A stretch of 64,000 nt of DNA from Chloroflexota bacterium (GCA_012798455.1 JAAZNC010000008.1:1-64000), one strand, 5' to 3'. Counted from the first letter of the stretch, positions 1-8,422 are shown. Notes: generated from the sequence alone by a model not told the origin. A program made the numbers and translations.

Positions 1-1292
1 ATCTCATCGTCACTGATCAGATATTCGATGCGCTGGTCAGGATAGCGCATCTTCCAACCGGAAGAAATGGAGTCATTGACAAATCGAGTCAGTGCAGATC
101 GTTGATCATAGGGATTTACGCGTTCTTCCCATAGTTTCTGCAGTCGTTCGGTTTGGTGGCTGATGATGGTGAACTTGTGACCTTCGGAGGTTTCAGAATC
201 CAGAAAATCCAGCAGGTCATCCAATTTGCCACCGAAATGTGGTGCTGGTTGGACGTCCTGTCGGAAGATCTGCAGTGTCTGCATGCCTGAAAAGCTCATG
301 TTGAGCGGGGTAAATGACAACATCTGGTCATAAAGCTCTGACCAGGAATAATAAGGCACCGGGAAATCATGTGGCAGTTCTTTTTCTACAACCAACTGCT
401 GGCGCAGTTCCATGGCATCTTTTTCTACTTCCTCTGAAACGGTGATGAGGATATCCTGGTCATCCAGAAATACCAGGCTGCCCCTGGGAAGATAGGAAAA
501 GAGGCTGGTAGCCTGCGGGTGCAGCACACAGATATCGCGCTCTCGCTTACAGATTATTTCAGCTTGCTGTGCTTTCTCAGGAAGTAGATATTCACGGGTG
601 GGCAACAGATTGCACTGTTCCAATATTTTGATCGAACGTTGGCTGTTCTCATCAAACGACCGGATGGATTCGATCTCATCGCCGAAGAATTCAATGCGCA
701 CAGGATGATCCTCTCCTACCAGCCATATATCCACAATGCCACCACGGCGTGAAAACTGCCCCATCCCACTGACGATCTCGTGAAATTCATAACCCAGGTG
801 CACGATCTGCAGCAGCAACCCCTCCATCTCATATGCTTGCCCAATTTTCAATACTTTTTTCGCCAGGATGAAATCACGCCTGGGCAGCGTGCGTGCCATC
901 AACGCCTTGATGGAAGTTACCATGAAAGGTGCTTTGGCTTGTGGTTTTTGCCCGGGGATCCAGTATCGGGAAAGGACTTCCAGCACGGAGAGACGCGCCG
1001 CGCGTGTAGTTTCATCCCAGCTGGTATCTTCATAGAATAGTGGCACGGGCTCAGGGAAAAGCATACCTTGTGCACTTTCACTCCATAACTGCATTTCTTC
1101 CATCAGAATCTGAGCACGGTTCATCTGTCCGGTGATAAAAAGCACTGGGGTATTGAATTCGCGTTGCAGCGCCAGCGCCAGCGGCAACCGCATCGGGCGC
1201 ACCAACCCCAATGGACCAGGGTTCCTGCCTTCTTTAAGATATGCATTGATGGTCGCAAAACCATCCAATTCGGAAAATCGAATATCGATCAT
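1..1292 (-). CDS. mfd: Transcription-repair coupling factor Mfd, N-terminal part (runs off window)
   Basis: About 430 N-terminal residues are present and the gene continues beyond base 1. Mfd is the cytosolic ATPase that displaces stalled RNA polymerase and recruits UvrA to damaged template strands. Reading the minus strand from 1292 gives a UvrB-like module with the family signature RRGGIVDIW followed by PVRIEFFGDEIESIRSFD around residues 190-215. The helicase motifs would lie outside the window. The start ATG at 1292 overlaps the stop of pth in an ATGA arrangement, so the two genes are translationally coupled in one operon. The pairing pth-mfd is a common bacterial gene order. The family call is firm; the protein's full length cannot be seen. 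Confidence 0.93.
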   Translation of the reverse strand, partial: MIDIRFSELDGFATINAYLKEGRNPGPLGLVRPMRLPLALALQREFNTPVLFITGQMNRAQILMEEMQLWSESAQGMLFPEPVPLFYEDTSWDETTRAARLSVLEVLSRYWIPGQKPQAKAPFMVTSIKALMARTLPRRDFILAKKVLKIGQAYEMEGLLLQIVHLGYEFHEIVSGMGQFSRRGGIVDIWLVGEDHPVRIEFFGDEIESIRSFDENSQRSIKILEQCNLLPTREYLLPEKAQQAEIICKRERDICVLHPQATSLFSYLPRGSLVFLDDQDILITVSEEVEKDAMELRQQLVVEKELPHDFPVPYYSWSELYDQMLSFTPLNMSFSGMQTLQIFRQDVQPAPHFGGKLDDLLDFLDSETSEGHKFTIISHQTERLQKLWEERVNPYDQRSALTRFVNDSISSGWKMRYPDQRIEYLISDDE

Positions 1293-1882
1293 TCATCTTC
1301 CAGATAATTACCATTAAAGCGTGTCATCGCCAGTTCAATTCCGGAGCGCAGAAAGGTCTCCACGGCGTCCGCTGCCTGGTCGAGCACACTCTCTAATTTC
1401 GCCTTGTCGCTGCCATGGAAATCGGTCAGCACAAAATCGATCACTTCTTCTCCCTCATGCTTGGGTCTTCCAATGCCTATGCGCAAACGCGGAAATTCAC
1501 GTGTCGAGAGTTTGGCGATGATCGATTCCATGCCGTGATGCCCTGCTGCCCCACCACCAGCGCGCAATCGGATGCGCCCAAAAGCCAGGTCCAGGTCATC
1601 ATATACCACCAGTAAACGGTTTGCTTCTATAGCATAAAGTCGCTGCAAAGGACCCACGGATAAGCCTGAATTGTTCATGAAGGTTTGCGGTTTTGCCAGC
1701 ACCACTGGAATACCATCGAATTTGCCCTCACCGGTTTGTGCATTCTTTCTATGCCGGCGCATTTCGATCTGCCAGCGCGCTGCTAAGCGGTCAACCGCCA
1801 TAAATCCCACATTATGGCGACTCGCTTCATACTGTTTTCCCGGGTTTCCCAATCCAACGATCAAATATTTCTCTTTGTTCAT
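1289..1882 (-). CDS. pth: Peptidyl-tRNA hydrolase
   Basis: 197 residues, normal for the bacterial Pth family. It recycles peptidyl-tRNA dropped by the ribosome by cleaving the ester bond between peptide and tRNA. The N-terminus carries the diagnostic VGLGNPGKQYEASRHNVGF stretch, with the asparagine of GNPG near residue 13 and the catalytic histidine near residue 23. The second conserved block, YDDLDLAFGRIRLR followed by GGAAGHHG, supplies the catalytic aspartate and the tRNA-binding loop. The ATG at 1882 is preceded by AGGAAAA at a suitable distance. It is the first gene of a minus-strand operon with mfd, whose start overlaps its stop codon. No oddities seen. Confidence 0.98.
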   Translation of the reverse strand: MNKEKYLIVGLGNPGKQYEASRHNVGFMAVDRLAARWQIEMRRHRKNAQTGEGKFDGIPVVLAKPQTFMNNSGLSVGPLQRLYAIEANRLLVVYDDLDLAFGRIRLRAGGGAAGHHGMESIIAKLSTREFPRLRIGIGRPKHEGEEVIDFVLTDFHGSDKAKLESVLDQAADAVETFLRSGIELAMTRFNGNYLEDE

Positions 1883-2075
1883 GCACTTTTCCTAAAATTA
1901 ATAACAAGGCAATTTATTAGTTTAATACAGAAAGTCACTTTTTCCAAATTAATCGAGCTGTACCCGTATGGAGTATCTTGACTGCCCGGTCTCTCATCTT
2001 AATAATTACACATAAATGAGTGAATATTAACATTCCATCAGTATCATTCCAGGGAAATAAGGGTTAAAACGGATA

Positions 2076-2084
2076 TGTTATAAT
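2076..2084 (+). promoter_or_regulatory. Extended -10 promoter for the 2111/2579 operon
   Basis: TGTTATAAT is an extended -10 (TGn plus perfect TATAAT at 2079-2084). No good -35 hexamer is visible 17 bp upstream, which is typical for extended -10 promoters. The predicted transcript start is near 2091, giving a leader of about 20 nt to the ATG at 2111. The rest of the 1883-2101 gap holds nothing else I recognise. Confidence 0.6.
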
Positions 2085-2110
2085 CACCTTAACTTAGGGA
2101 AATGAGGATT

Positions 2111-2548
2111 ATGGATAGGAATTCCCAATCAATTGAAGAACCAATGCCAGAAACGACCAGCCAGAATATGATCGATAAGAAAAAATTGTTTTGGTTTGTC
2201 TTTGTGTTCGTCCTCATTCTTGCCGCGACCATTTATGGTATTTATACGCTGGTTGCGGCAGGTCCTGAAACGACCAGCCAGATCAGGGATATTTTCATCA
2301 TCGTGCTCGCCTTCGAATCATTGGTCATCGGAGCGGCATTGGTGATCCTGGTAGTTCAATTAGCTTTGTTGACGAACATGCTGCAAACTGAGATCAAACC
2401 TATTCTTTCGAATACCAAAGAAACCATCGACACGGTTAAGGGTACGGCTGATTTTCTCAGCCGCCGGGCTGTTCAACCCGTTATTAAAGCCAATAGTTAT
2501 ATGGCTGGTGCGAGGAAGTTGTTTCAAATACTTGGAATAATAAAATGA
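2111..2548 (+). CDS. Small integral membrane protein of unknown function
   Basis: I do not recognise a named family. The 145-residue product has two hydrophobic segments, roughly residues 28-50 (LFWFVFVFVLILAATIYGI) and 60-90 (IFIIVLAFESLVIGAALVIL). A C-terminal cytosolic tail follows, with an amphipathic, heptad-like stretch (TKETIDTVKGTADFLSRRAV). This overall shape recalls DUF948-type envelope proteins, which often sit beside YtxH genes, as here: the next gene, 30 bp downstream, is YtxH. An ATG at 2102 is also in frame, but the GGGA at 2097-2100 sits against it, whereas 2111 has better spacing. A general envelope or stress role is only a guess from the neighbour. Confidence 0.7.
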   Translation: MDRNSQSIEEPMPETTSQNMIDKKKLFWFVFVFVLILAATIYGIYTLVAAGPETTSQIRDIFIIVLAFESLVIGAALVILVVQLALLTNMLQTEIKPILSNTKETIDTVKGTADFLSRRAVQPVIKANSYMAGARKLFQILGIIK

Positions 2549-2578
2549 CAAAAACAAATCCTGAAGGAGGAAAATAGC

Positions 2579-2935
2579 ATGTCTGAACGTGACAATTTTG
2601 GTTCATTTTTATCCGGTTTTATCATTGGTGGGTTGGCTGGCGCTGTTGCCGCTTTACTCCTTACTCCCCAATCTGGAGAGGAAACACGCAAACAGATCAA
2701 AGAAAAATCCATTGAGTTGCGCGACAAAGCTTCCACCTACGTGGATGAGGTGGTCACCAAATCTGGGAAGGTCATCGATGAGGTCGCCGATAAAACCTCC
2801 GAATTCATTGATACCACCAAGAAAAAAGCAGCCGAGGTTGCTGAAAAAGGGCAGGTTTTACTTGAAGAAGTGAAAAGAAAACCTGAACCCGAGAAGAAGG
2901 CTGCGGCAGCCAAGAAAGCGGATAAGAAAGAATAG
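2579..2935 (+). CDS. YtxH domain-containing protein
   Basis: 118 residues with the YtxH layout. A short hydrophilic N-terminus leads into a glycine/alanine-rich transmembrane helix (residues about 9-27, GSFLSGFIIGGLAGAVAALL) and the family signature LLTPQSGEETRKQI. A long charged helix with coiled-coil character follows, ending in a Lys/Ala-rich tail. YtxH proteins are small envelope proteins linked to general stress in Bacillus; the molecular function is unknown. AAGGAGG lies at an ideal distance before the ATG. It is cotranscribed with the membrane protein upstream and ends at a strong hairpin. Family call is confident; the role is not. Confidence 0.88.
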   Translation: MSERDNFGSFLSGFIIGGLAGAVAALLLTPQSGEETRKQIKEKSIELRDKASTYVDEVVTKSGKVIDEVADKTSEFIDTTKKKAAEVAEKGQVLLEEVKRKPEPEKKAAAAKKADKKE

Positions 2936-2945
2936 CTTAATGAAG

Positions 2946-2974
2946 GGATGCTCTTCGTGAGCATCCTTTTTATT
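2946..2974. terminator. Intrinsic terminator between converging genes
   Basis: An 8-bp perfect stem, GGATGCTC (2946-2953) and GAGCATCC (2959-2966), is followed by a T-rich run (2967-2974). It terminates the YtxH operon. It also abuts the 3' end of the converging nnr gene, whose stop codon lies inside the T tract. Confidence 0.9.
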
Positions 2975-4538
2975 TAAGATCCCGCATCACCAGGGGAATA
3001 GCTTGCAGGATATCCCCTGCCAGAACACAAGCTGCATGTCCCACAGCTCGTTCTGCTGCAATTCCAGCCATACCGTGTAACCAGGCACCGGCGCAGGCCG
3101 CCTTGAACGGCTCAACGCCTTGTGCCATCAATCCGGTGATCAATCCGGCCAATACATCCCCGCTGCCCGCTCTTGCCAGCGCAGGGGTTGCTATCGGAAT
3201 GATCACGGTATCACCATCCGGGTTCGCTACAACAGTCAGCGCCCCTTTTAGCACCAACGTTACATTCCATTCCTTCGCATATTCTCTTGCTATTCCCGCT
3301 CGCTCTGCCTGGATCTCCGCAGGCTTTATTCCACATAAACGCGCCATCTCACCCGGATGAGGTGTCAGCACACTTCCCCGTGGTATTCTGTTCAGTAATC
3401 CCGGATTTTCGCTCAACAGATTCAATCCATCAGCATCCAAAACAAGCGAGGATTCGTCAGATGCATGTTTCTTCTCGGAAATATCCGTTAACACATCAAC
3501 GAACAACGCCAGGGTATCCCTGCCCTTCCCCCATCCCGGACCGATCAGAATTGCCGAAGTGTCTTGATGAATGATCTCCTTCCTATCCTGTTCATCCTTC
3601 CACGAGAATCCATCCGGTTCTTCATTGAGCAATGTCCACACCGCTTCCGGGAAAGCACCCGCCAGGGCTTGTTGGACGGTTGGCAGGCTGGCTATCCGCA
3701 CCAGACCCGCTCCGCTGCGGTATGCCGCCTTGCCTGCCAGTAAAGCTGCTCCGGGATAATTCCTGGAACCAGCCATGATAAGCGCCGTGCCAAAACTGCC
3801 CTTATGCGATTGGATAGAACGGCTAGGTAGAATACTGCTTGTAGCGCTTGTTTCCATACAGTAGGTTTGTATTCCCTGCCAGGCGTGCAGCTCATCTTTC
3901 AATCCGATCTCCACCAGGCTGATCTCACCGATTTTCTCGAAAGCCGGAAAGCGTAACATCCCCTGTTTAACAGCAGCCATACAGATCGTCCAATCGGCAT
4001 TCATGGCAACCTGATCCACCTCACCGGAATCACAATCGATCCCGGAGGGACAATCTACCGCAATGGTATATGGAATATCTTCAAGGGTTCGCAGGTGCGC
4101 CATGACCTGCTGGACGCTTCCCCGCAGTGGCAATTTGATGCCGGTACCCAGAATGCCATCCAGCAAAAAGGCTTGCGTATGGATTGCTCTATCGAACTGC
4201 TTGAAATCAAAATCATTGTCAAATACGATACAATCCCCTCCGCTTTCCAGATAGGATCTGACCAGTTCATCGTTAGGGTCACGTTCTTTGACCAGGTAGG
4301 CACTAGTTTTCCAGCCTTTTCCTTGCAGGAAGGTCATGGCAACCAGCGCGTCTCCTCCATTGTTCCCGGAGCCCACTAATCCTAGCAGGGTTTTGGATGA
4401 ACGACCTGCAAATCGTTTCTCGATCAGGTTCCCCATCCCTCTTCCGGCATGCTGCATCATTTGAGCATAACTCAGCCCCCGCTGGTCTGCTTCCTGCTCC
4501 AAGGCGCGCATCTGGTCTGCACTGACAATACGATACAA
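2970..4538 (-). CDS. nnr: Bifunctional NAD(P)H-hydrate epimerase / ADP-dependent NAD(P)H-hydrate dehydratase
   Basis: 522 residues, the usual length of the YjeF fusion. The enzyme repairs hydrated NAD(P)H: the N-terminal domain epimerises R- and S-hydrates, and the C-terminal ribokinase-like domain dehydrates the S form using ADP. The epimerase half shows VGSGNNGGDALVAM near residue 55 and VDCPSGIDCDSG. The dehydratase half shows GSRNYPGAALLAGKAAYRSGAGLV, LTPHPGEMARLCG and the AGSGDVLAGLITGL signature near the end. The best start is TTG at 4538, because GGAGGAAAAG precedes it by about 7 nt. It converges on the YtxH operon and is divergent from the gene at 4595. Confidence 0.96.
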   Translation of the reverse strand: MYRIVSADQMRALEQEADQRGLSYAQMMQHAGRGMGNLIEKRFAGRSSKTLLGLVGSGNNGGDALVAMTFLQGKGWKTSAYLVKERDPNDELVRSYLESGGDCIVFDNDFDFKQFDRAIHTQAFLLDGILGTGIKLPLRGSVQQVMAHLRTLEDIPYTIAVDCPSGIDCDSGEVDQVAMNADWTICMAAVKQGMLRFPAFEKIGEISLVEIGLKDELHAWQGIQTYCMETSATSSILPSRSIQSHKGSFGTALIMAGSRNYPGAALLAGKAAYRSGAGLVRIASLPTVQQALAGAFPEAVWTLLNEEPDGFSWKDEQDRKEIIHQDTSAILIGPGWGKGRDTLALFVDVLTDISEKKHASDESSLVLDADGLNLLSENPGLLNRIPRGSVLTPHPGEMARLCGIKPAEIQAERAGIAREYAKEWNVTLVLKGALTVVANPDGDTVIIPIATPALARAGSGDVLAGLITGLMAQGVEPFKAACAGAWLHGMAGIAAERAVGHAACVLAGDILQAIPLVMRDLK

Positions 4539-4582
4539 GGCTTTTCCTCCATTCTCATTCCATTATATTCTTTTAATTTCGA

Positions 4583-4588
4583 TATAAT
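4583..4588 (+). promoter_or_regulatory. -10 box of an apparently leaderless promoter
   Basis: A perfect TATAAT ends at 4588. Counting seven bases on places +1 at 4595, which is exactly the A of the ATG of the downstream gene. No ribosome-binding site precedes that ATG, which fits a leaderless mRNA. No TG extension and no clear -35 are seen. Confidence 0.5.
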
Positions 4589-4594
4589 CATTGC

Positions 4595-6154
4595 ATGCGA
4601 CGAAACATCTACAGCGCAGTCTTTTTCTCAGGGGTGGTGAGCCTGGCAATTGAACTCTCCGCCTCACGACTTTTATCCAACTACTTTGGCTCCAGCAACT
4701 TGATCTGGGCAGTTATTATCGGATCGATCCTGGTATATATGACTATCGGTTCTATCCTGGGGGGAAAGTGGGCAGACCGTTCTCCGCATGAGAAGACCCT
4801 GTATGGGAATCTGATTTGGGCAGCCTTCACGACCGGGTTGATCCCCTGCATTGCCAAACCAGTGCTGCGTTCCGCTAGCATTGCCATGGATCATCTGCAA
4901 GTCGCTCCACTCATCCTATCTTTCGTTGTTGTTTTACTGCTCTTCAGCATTCCAATGATCCTGCTGAGTATGACCTCCCCCTTTGCCATCCGTCTGTTGG
5001 TTGATGATACGCAACATTCCGGCAACACTGCTGGGAATATCTACGCCATCTCCACTGCAGGATCCTTCATTGGCACCTTTCTGCCCGTCTTGTTGCTCAT
5101 CCCCCTTTTAGGCACCTACCGTAATTTCCTGATCCTTTCAGCCATCCTGTTCATCATTGCTTTCTGGGGGCTGATCAGGTCACAGCCCGGCTGGAAACAC
5201 ATCCTTTTCAAATATGCCTGGATGCCACTGGTGGTTGCATTGGCTGCCTGGTGGGGATTACGCGGCAGCGACAAGATCGCCAACGGCTTGCTTTTCGAAA
5301 CGGAATCCCAATATAACTACATCCAGGTCCAGCAAATTTCCGGCTACAATGTGCTGCGCCTGAATGAAGGTCAGGGTATCCATTCCATATACCGTGCAGA
5401 CACCCTCAACTACCAGGGTACCTGGCAGCAGATATTGGCAGCTCCCTTCTTTAATACTTCACCCTACAGTCCGGAAAGCGTAAAATCGATCGCAGTATTG
5501 GGTCTGGCAGGCGGTACCAGCGCCCGCCAGGCAGCCAGTGTCTTTACCGGCAGCCATATCGACGGCTTTGAAATCGATCCGGAGATCGTCCGCATCGGTT
5601 ATGAATACTTCGCCATGGATATCCCCGATCTCACCGTATATACTCAGGATGCCAGAGTTGGTCTGCGCAGTATGGATAAACAGTACCAGTTGATCTCCAT
5701 CGATGTTTATCGCCCACCCTATATCCCTGCCCATCTCACAACAGTGGAATTTTTCCAGGAAGTGTATGATCATTTATCCAAGGATGGAGTGTTAGTCATC
5801 AATGTTGCCCGCATCGGGGAAGACCGTCGCCTGGCGGATGCCCTGGCGACCACCATCCAGCGAGTTTTTCCTTCGGTTTATGCCTGCGATGTACCGGATA
5901 CTTTTAATACCATTCTGTATGCCACACATGCCCTCACCAATGTGGAAAACTTGTATAATAATTATCTTTGGTTGGATGAATCCGGGTCAGTTGATTCATT
6001 ACTACGAAGTTCGTTGGAAACGACCATTCTGAACCTGAAACCAATTACAACCAGCCAACTGATCTTCACGGATGACCACACACCCATTGAACAATTGATG
6101 AACACCATGCTGATCGATTTTTACCGAAGCGGAGGTATCACGAATCTACAATGA
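4595..6154 (+). CDS. Membrane-anchored spermidine synthase-like protein
   Basis: 519 residues. The N-terminal ~220 residues form about seven transmembrane helices of the type fused to polyamine synthase-like domains (for example GGVVSLAIELSASRLLS-like start, then repeated hydrophobic segments). The C-terminal ~250 residues are a Rossmann methyltransferase-like fold of the spermidine synthase superfamily: VLGLAGGTSARQAASVF (nucleotide-binding loop), GFEIDPEIVRIG, TQDARVGL, and DVYRPPYIPAHLTTVEFF. Such fused proteins are common in Chloroflexota. Their substrate is unproven, so true spermidine synthase activity should not be assumed. The downstream DUF1461 gene overlaps the stop (ATGA), so the two are coupled. 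Confidence 0.85.
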   Translation: MRRNIYSAVFFSGVVSLAIELSASRLLSNYFGSSNLIWAVIIGSILVYMTIGSILGGKWADRSPHEKTLYGNLIWAAFTTGLIPCIAKPVLRSASIAMDHLQVAPLILSFVVVLLLFSIPMILLSMTSPFAIRLLVDDTQHSGNTAGNIYAISTAGSFIGTFLPVLLLIPLLGTYRNFLILSAILFIIAFWGLIRSQPGWKHILFKYAWMPLVVALAAWWGLRGSDKIANGLLFETESQYNYIQVQQISGYNVLRLNEGQGIHSIYRADTLNYQGTWQQILAAPFFNTSPYSPESVKSIAVLGLAGGTSARQAASVFTGSHIDGFEIDPEIVRIGYEYFAMDIPDLTVYTQDARVGLRSMDKQYQLISIDVYRPPYIPAHLTTVEFFQEVYDHLSKDGVLVINVARIGEDRRLADALATTIQRVFPSVYACDVPDTFNTILYATHALTNVENLYNNYLWLDESGSVDSLLRSSLETTILNLKPITTSQLIFTDDHTPIEQLMNTMLIDFYRSGGITNLQ

Positions 6155-6819
6155 AAACTACTTATCGAACATTGATGGGCATCGTGTTCTTTCTGGTCAT
6201 TATATTAGGTGGGATCCGTTTCTGTCTTACCTCATTCTTCATTGATCTGGAATACCGCACCCCGGGCTTTCCGGAGGATCAATTCGGTTTCACAACCCGT
6301 GATCGCGCACAATTAGCATACCAGTCGGTGGATTATCTATTGGGAAACATTTCTGATCAGGACTATCAGAACCTCAGCTTTCCTGATGGTCACCCGATCT
6401 TCAATCAACGAGAACTGAGCCATATGCGTGATGTGCGTGATCTGACCGTCATCACGATGCGTATCTGGTATTTCAGCCTGATTGCCCTGCTGCTCGGCAT
6501 CGTGTTGGCATTTTTATTGGGTTGGCAGCGCGATCTGATGAAAGCCGGCAAAACCTCTGCCTCGGTTATTCTCCTGTTCATCTTTACCGTGTTATTGGCT
6601 GTAATCTTGAATTTCAACCAACTATTCACCTCGTTTCATTCCATCTTCTTTGAAGGGGATACCTGGTTGTTCTACACCAGTGATTCGCTGATCCGCTTGT
6701 TCCCCACCCCATTTTGGGTGAACGTCTTTGTAGCGATCGGCGTGATCGCTTTTACCCTGGCACTGATTCTATATTTCAGTTGCGGTTGGTTACTGCGCAA
6801 GAATAAAAAAGAAGCATAA
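6151..6819 (+). CDS. DUF1461 (TIGR01906) integral membrane protein
   Basis: 222 residues with four predicted transmembrane helices: residues about 8-28, 105-126, 137-155 and 185-210. Between the first two helices is a large extracytoplasmic loop holding the family signature ELSHMRDVRDL. Later the loop FHSIFFEGDTWLF, followed by LIRLFPTPFW, matches the conserved DUF1461 pattern. The function of this family is unknown. The ATG overlaps the TGA of the preceding spermidine-synthase-like gene, so the two are one transcription unit and may act together in the membrane. Confidence 0.88.
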   Translation: MKTTYRTLMGIVFFLVIILGGIRFCLTSFFIDLEYRTPGFPEDQFGFTTRDRAQLAYQSVDYLLGNISDQDYQNLSFPDGHPIFNQRELSHMRDVRDLTVITMRIWYFSLIALLLGIVLAFLLGWQRDLMKAGKTSASVILLFIFTVLLAVILNFNQLFTSFHSIFFEGDTWLFYTSDSLIRLFPTPFWVNVFVAIGVIAFTLALILYFSCGWLLRKNKKEA

Positions 6820-7018
6820 ATGTTCGGTAGAACAATTCACCCATGAAATAGCCTGGAGATCTCTCAAATAATAGGTGAATCGACCTCTTGAATAAAGATT
6901 AGGTGAAAAAGCATCTGAAATGATTTTCTTTTTATCAATCCTTTTTATTCCCGGATTCGAATATTTTTTTGCTGTCAACTTTTGTCAATTTTTGTCAACG
7001 AACACATGAAAATAAGAA
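6820..7018. other. Noncoding gap with phased GTCAAY repeats
   Basis: This AT-rich stretch lies between the DUF1461 gene and the tRNA-His terminator. It contains three hexamers GTCAAC, GTCAAT, GTCAAC at 6974, 6984 and 6994, exactly 10 bp apart. On the minus strand these read as three TTGACA boxes. The rest shows no convincing gene. A 62-codon minus-strand frame across 6790-6978 has no ribosome-binding site and no family resemblance. Confidence 0.6.
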
Positions 7019-7040
7019 AGAGGACCCCGAAAGGTCCTCT
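7019..7040 (-). terminator. Terminator of the hisS-tRNA-His transcript
   Basis: An 8-bp perfect stem, AGAGGACC (7019-7026) and GGTCCTCT (7033-7040), has a 6-nt loop. In the minus orientation a T-rich tail (TTCTTATTTT) follows. It lies 8 bp beyond the 3' end of the tRNA gene. Confidence 0.88.
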
Positions 7041-7048
7041 CATTATAG

Positions 7049-7121
7049 GGTGGCTGATGGGGGTCGAACCCACAACATCGTGATCCACAGTCACGCACTC
7101 TGCCATTGAGCTACAGCCACC
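7049..7121 (-). tRNA. tRNA-His (anticodon GTG)
   Basis: The minus strand from 7121 folds as a full cloverleaf. The acceptor GTGGCTG pairs with CAGCCAC. The extra 5' G (position -1) faces a C at 73, the identity pair of tRNA-His. The D-arm, the anticodon loop CTGTGGA with GTG, and the T-arm GTGGG-TTCGAC-CCCC are all recognisable. The 3' CCA is not encoded. The gene lies 17 bp after the stop of hisS on the same strand and is followed by a terminator, so it is probably cut from the hisS mRNA by RNase P. Confidence 0.96.
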
Positions 7122-7138
7122 ATGTGTTCAAGATTGTA

Positions 7139-8422
7139 TCATGAGCTTTTTTCAGGGGCAAGCCATTCGGTAACTTTCTTTTCCAGTTCTTCGTTTAAAA
7201 ATGATGTTTGTTCACGTGTTACCAGGTCTTTCAACACAATCTCCCCTTTTTGTAGTTCATCCGGACCAACCACCAGGGCTCCCTTGAAACCGCAGCGATC
7301 AGCGTACTTGAACTGTTTGCCCAGTTTATCCGTTTGCGGGTATAGCACCACCGGGATATCTGCCGCGCGCAACCGGTTGCACACTGCTATTGCAGCAGGC
7401 AGGGTTTCATCGTCGAATACCGTCACCAGCAGTTTGGCGGGTTGCGCATTTAAGCTAGGTAGTTTCCCGTAACTTTCCAGCACCAGTGGGAACACCACAT
7501 CCCCCATGGCAAAACCCACGCCTGTCAGTGGTTCTCCCCCCACGTCTTCCACCAGGTTGCCATAATGTCCACCGCCTAAAATGGCACGGTTCTTCTCACC
7601 GCAATCCTTGGCTTCGAACACGATACCGGTGTAATAATCCAGTCCGCGGATGATGCGCGGATCGTAAGCGACATACTTTCCCAACCCATACAGGTCCAAG
7701 ATGTGAAAAAGTTGGGTAAGTTTTTCGGAAGAATGCCACAAATCTATGTTCTGGATCAATCCTTTGATAGCTTCCAGTTGTGTCTGTGAAAAGCCAGATT
7801 CCAGTATGAAACTCTCCCACGCCTGCAAAGATAGCTTGTCGCGTCGATCGATCAATTTAAAAACCTGTTTATGGGTATTCTTGCTAAAACCCAACTTCTC
7901 CAATTCGCTTTCCATCAATTCGCGATCGTTGATATAGATCTTGACCTCATTCCCTGTTAATCCGGCTTTCTTGAAAAAGGTGGCACATAATGCCACCAAT
8001 TCCGCATCCGCCTGCACCGAATCGCTTCCGATCAGGTCGGCATTCCATTGGAAGAACTCCCGCGTGCGCCCTTTTTGGGGTTTTTCATAACGCCAGAACG
8101 GACCAAATGACCACCAGCGCGCCGGGAAAACAAGACTGTTCTGGCGCTGTGCGATCATTCGCGCCAGGCTGAGCGTCAATTCCGGTCGTAGTGTGATATG
8201 GTTGCCACCTCTATCCTCAAATACAAACGATTGCTCCTTGACCAGTTCTTCACCTGACTTGGCAGCATATAATTCCAGTGTCTCTAAAAAGGGTCCATCA
8301 TATTCCTGGTAACCGAAGGTCTCTGACACTTCCCTGATCAATCCATACAACCACTGGCGCAGAACCATATCTTCAGGGTAGAATTCGCGTGTACCTTTGA
8401 CGGATGGGATGATATTCTTCAT
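7139..8422 (-). CDS. hisS: Histidyl-tRNA synthetase
   Basis: 427 residues, a class II synthetase charging tRNA-His. Motif 2 is visible as LRPELTLSLARM...SFGPFWRYEKPQKGRTREFFQ around residues 80-125. The HisRS-specific RGLDYYTGIVFE is near residue 260. A GGGHYGNLVEDVGG block and motif 3 (LTGVGFAMGDVVF) follow, and then the anticodon-binding domain (LLVTVFDDETLPAAIAV...). Oddity: the second histidine-binding motif is normally GGGRYDGL; here Arg is replaced by His and Asp-Gly by Gly-Asn. The ATG at 8422 is chosen over a GTG two codons earlier. The cognate tRNA-His follows 17 bp downstream in the same transcript. Confidence 0.95.
   Translation of the reverse strand: MKNIIPSVKGTREFYPEDMVLRQWLYGLIREVSETFGYQEYDGPFLETLELYAAKSGEELVKEQSFVFEDRGGNHITLRPELTLSLARMIAQRQNSLVFPARWWSFGPFWRYEKPQKGRTREFFQWNADLIGSDSVQADAELVALCATFFKKAGLTGNEVKIYINDRELMESELEKLGFSKNTHKQVFKLIDRRDKLSLQAWESFILESGFSQTQLEAIKGLIQNIDLWHSSEKLTQLFHILDLYGLGKYVAYDPRIIRGLDYYTGIVFEAKDCGEKNRAILGGGHYGNLVEDVGGEPLTGVGFAMGDVVFPLVLESYGKLPSLNAQPAKLLVTVFDDETLPAAIAVCNRLRAADIPVVLYPQTDKLGKQFKYADRCGFKGALVVGPDELQKGEIVLKDLVTREQTSFLNEELEKKVTEWLAPEKSS

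Noticed and set aside
6790..6978. A 62-codon minus-strand frame between the DUF1461 gene and tRNA-His
   Set aside because: No ribosome-binding site, no family resemblance, partial overlap with the end of the DUF1461 gene, and AT-rich random-like composition.
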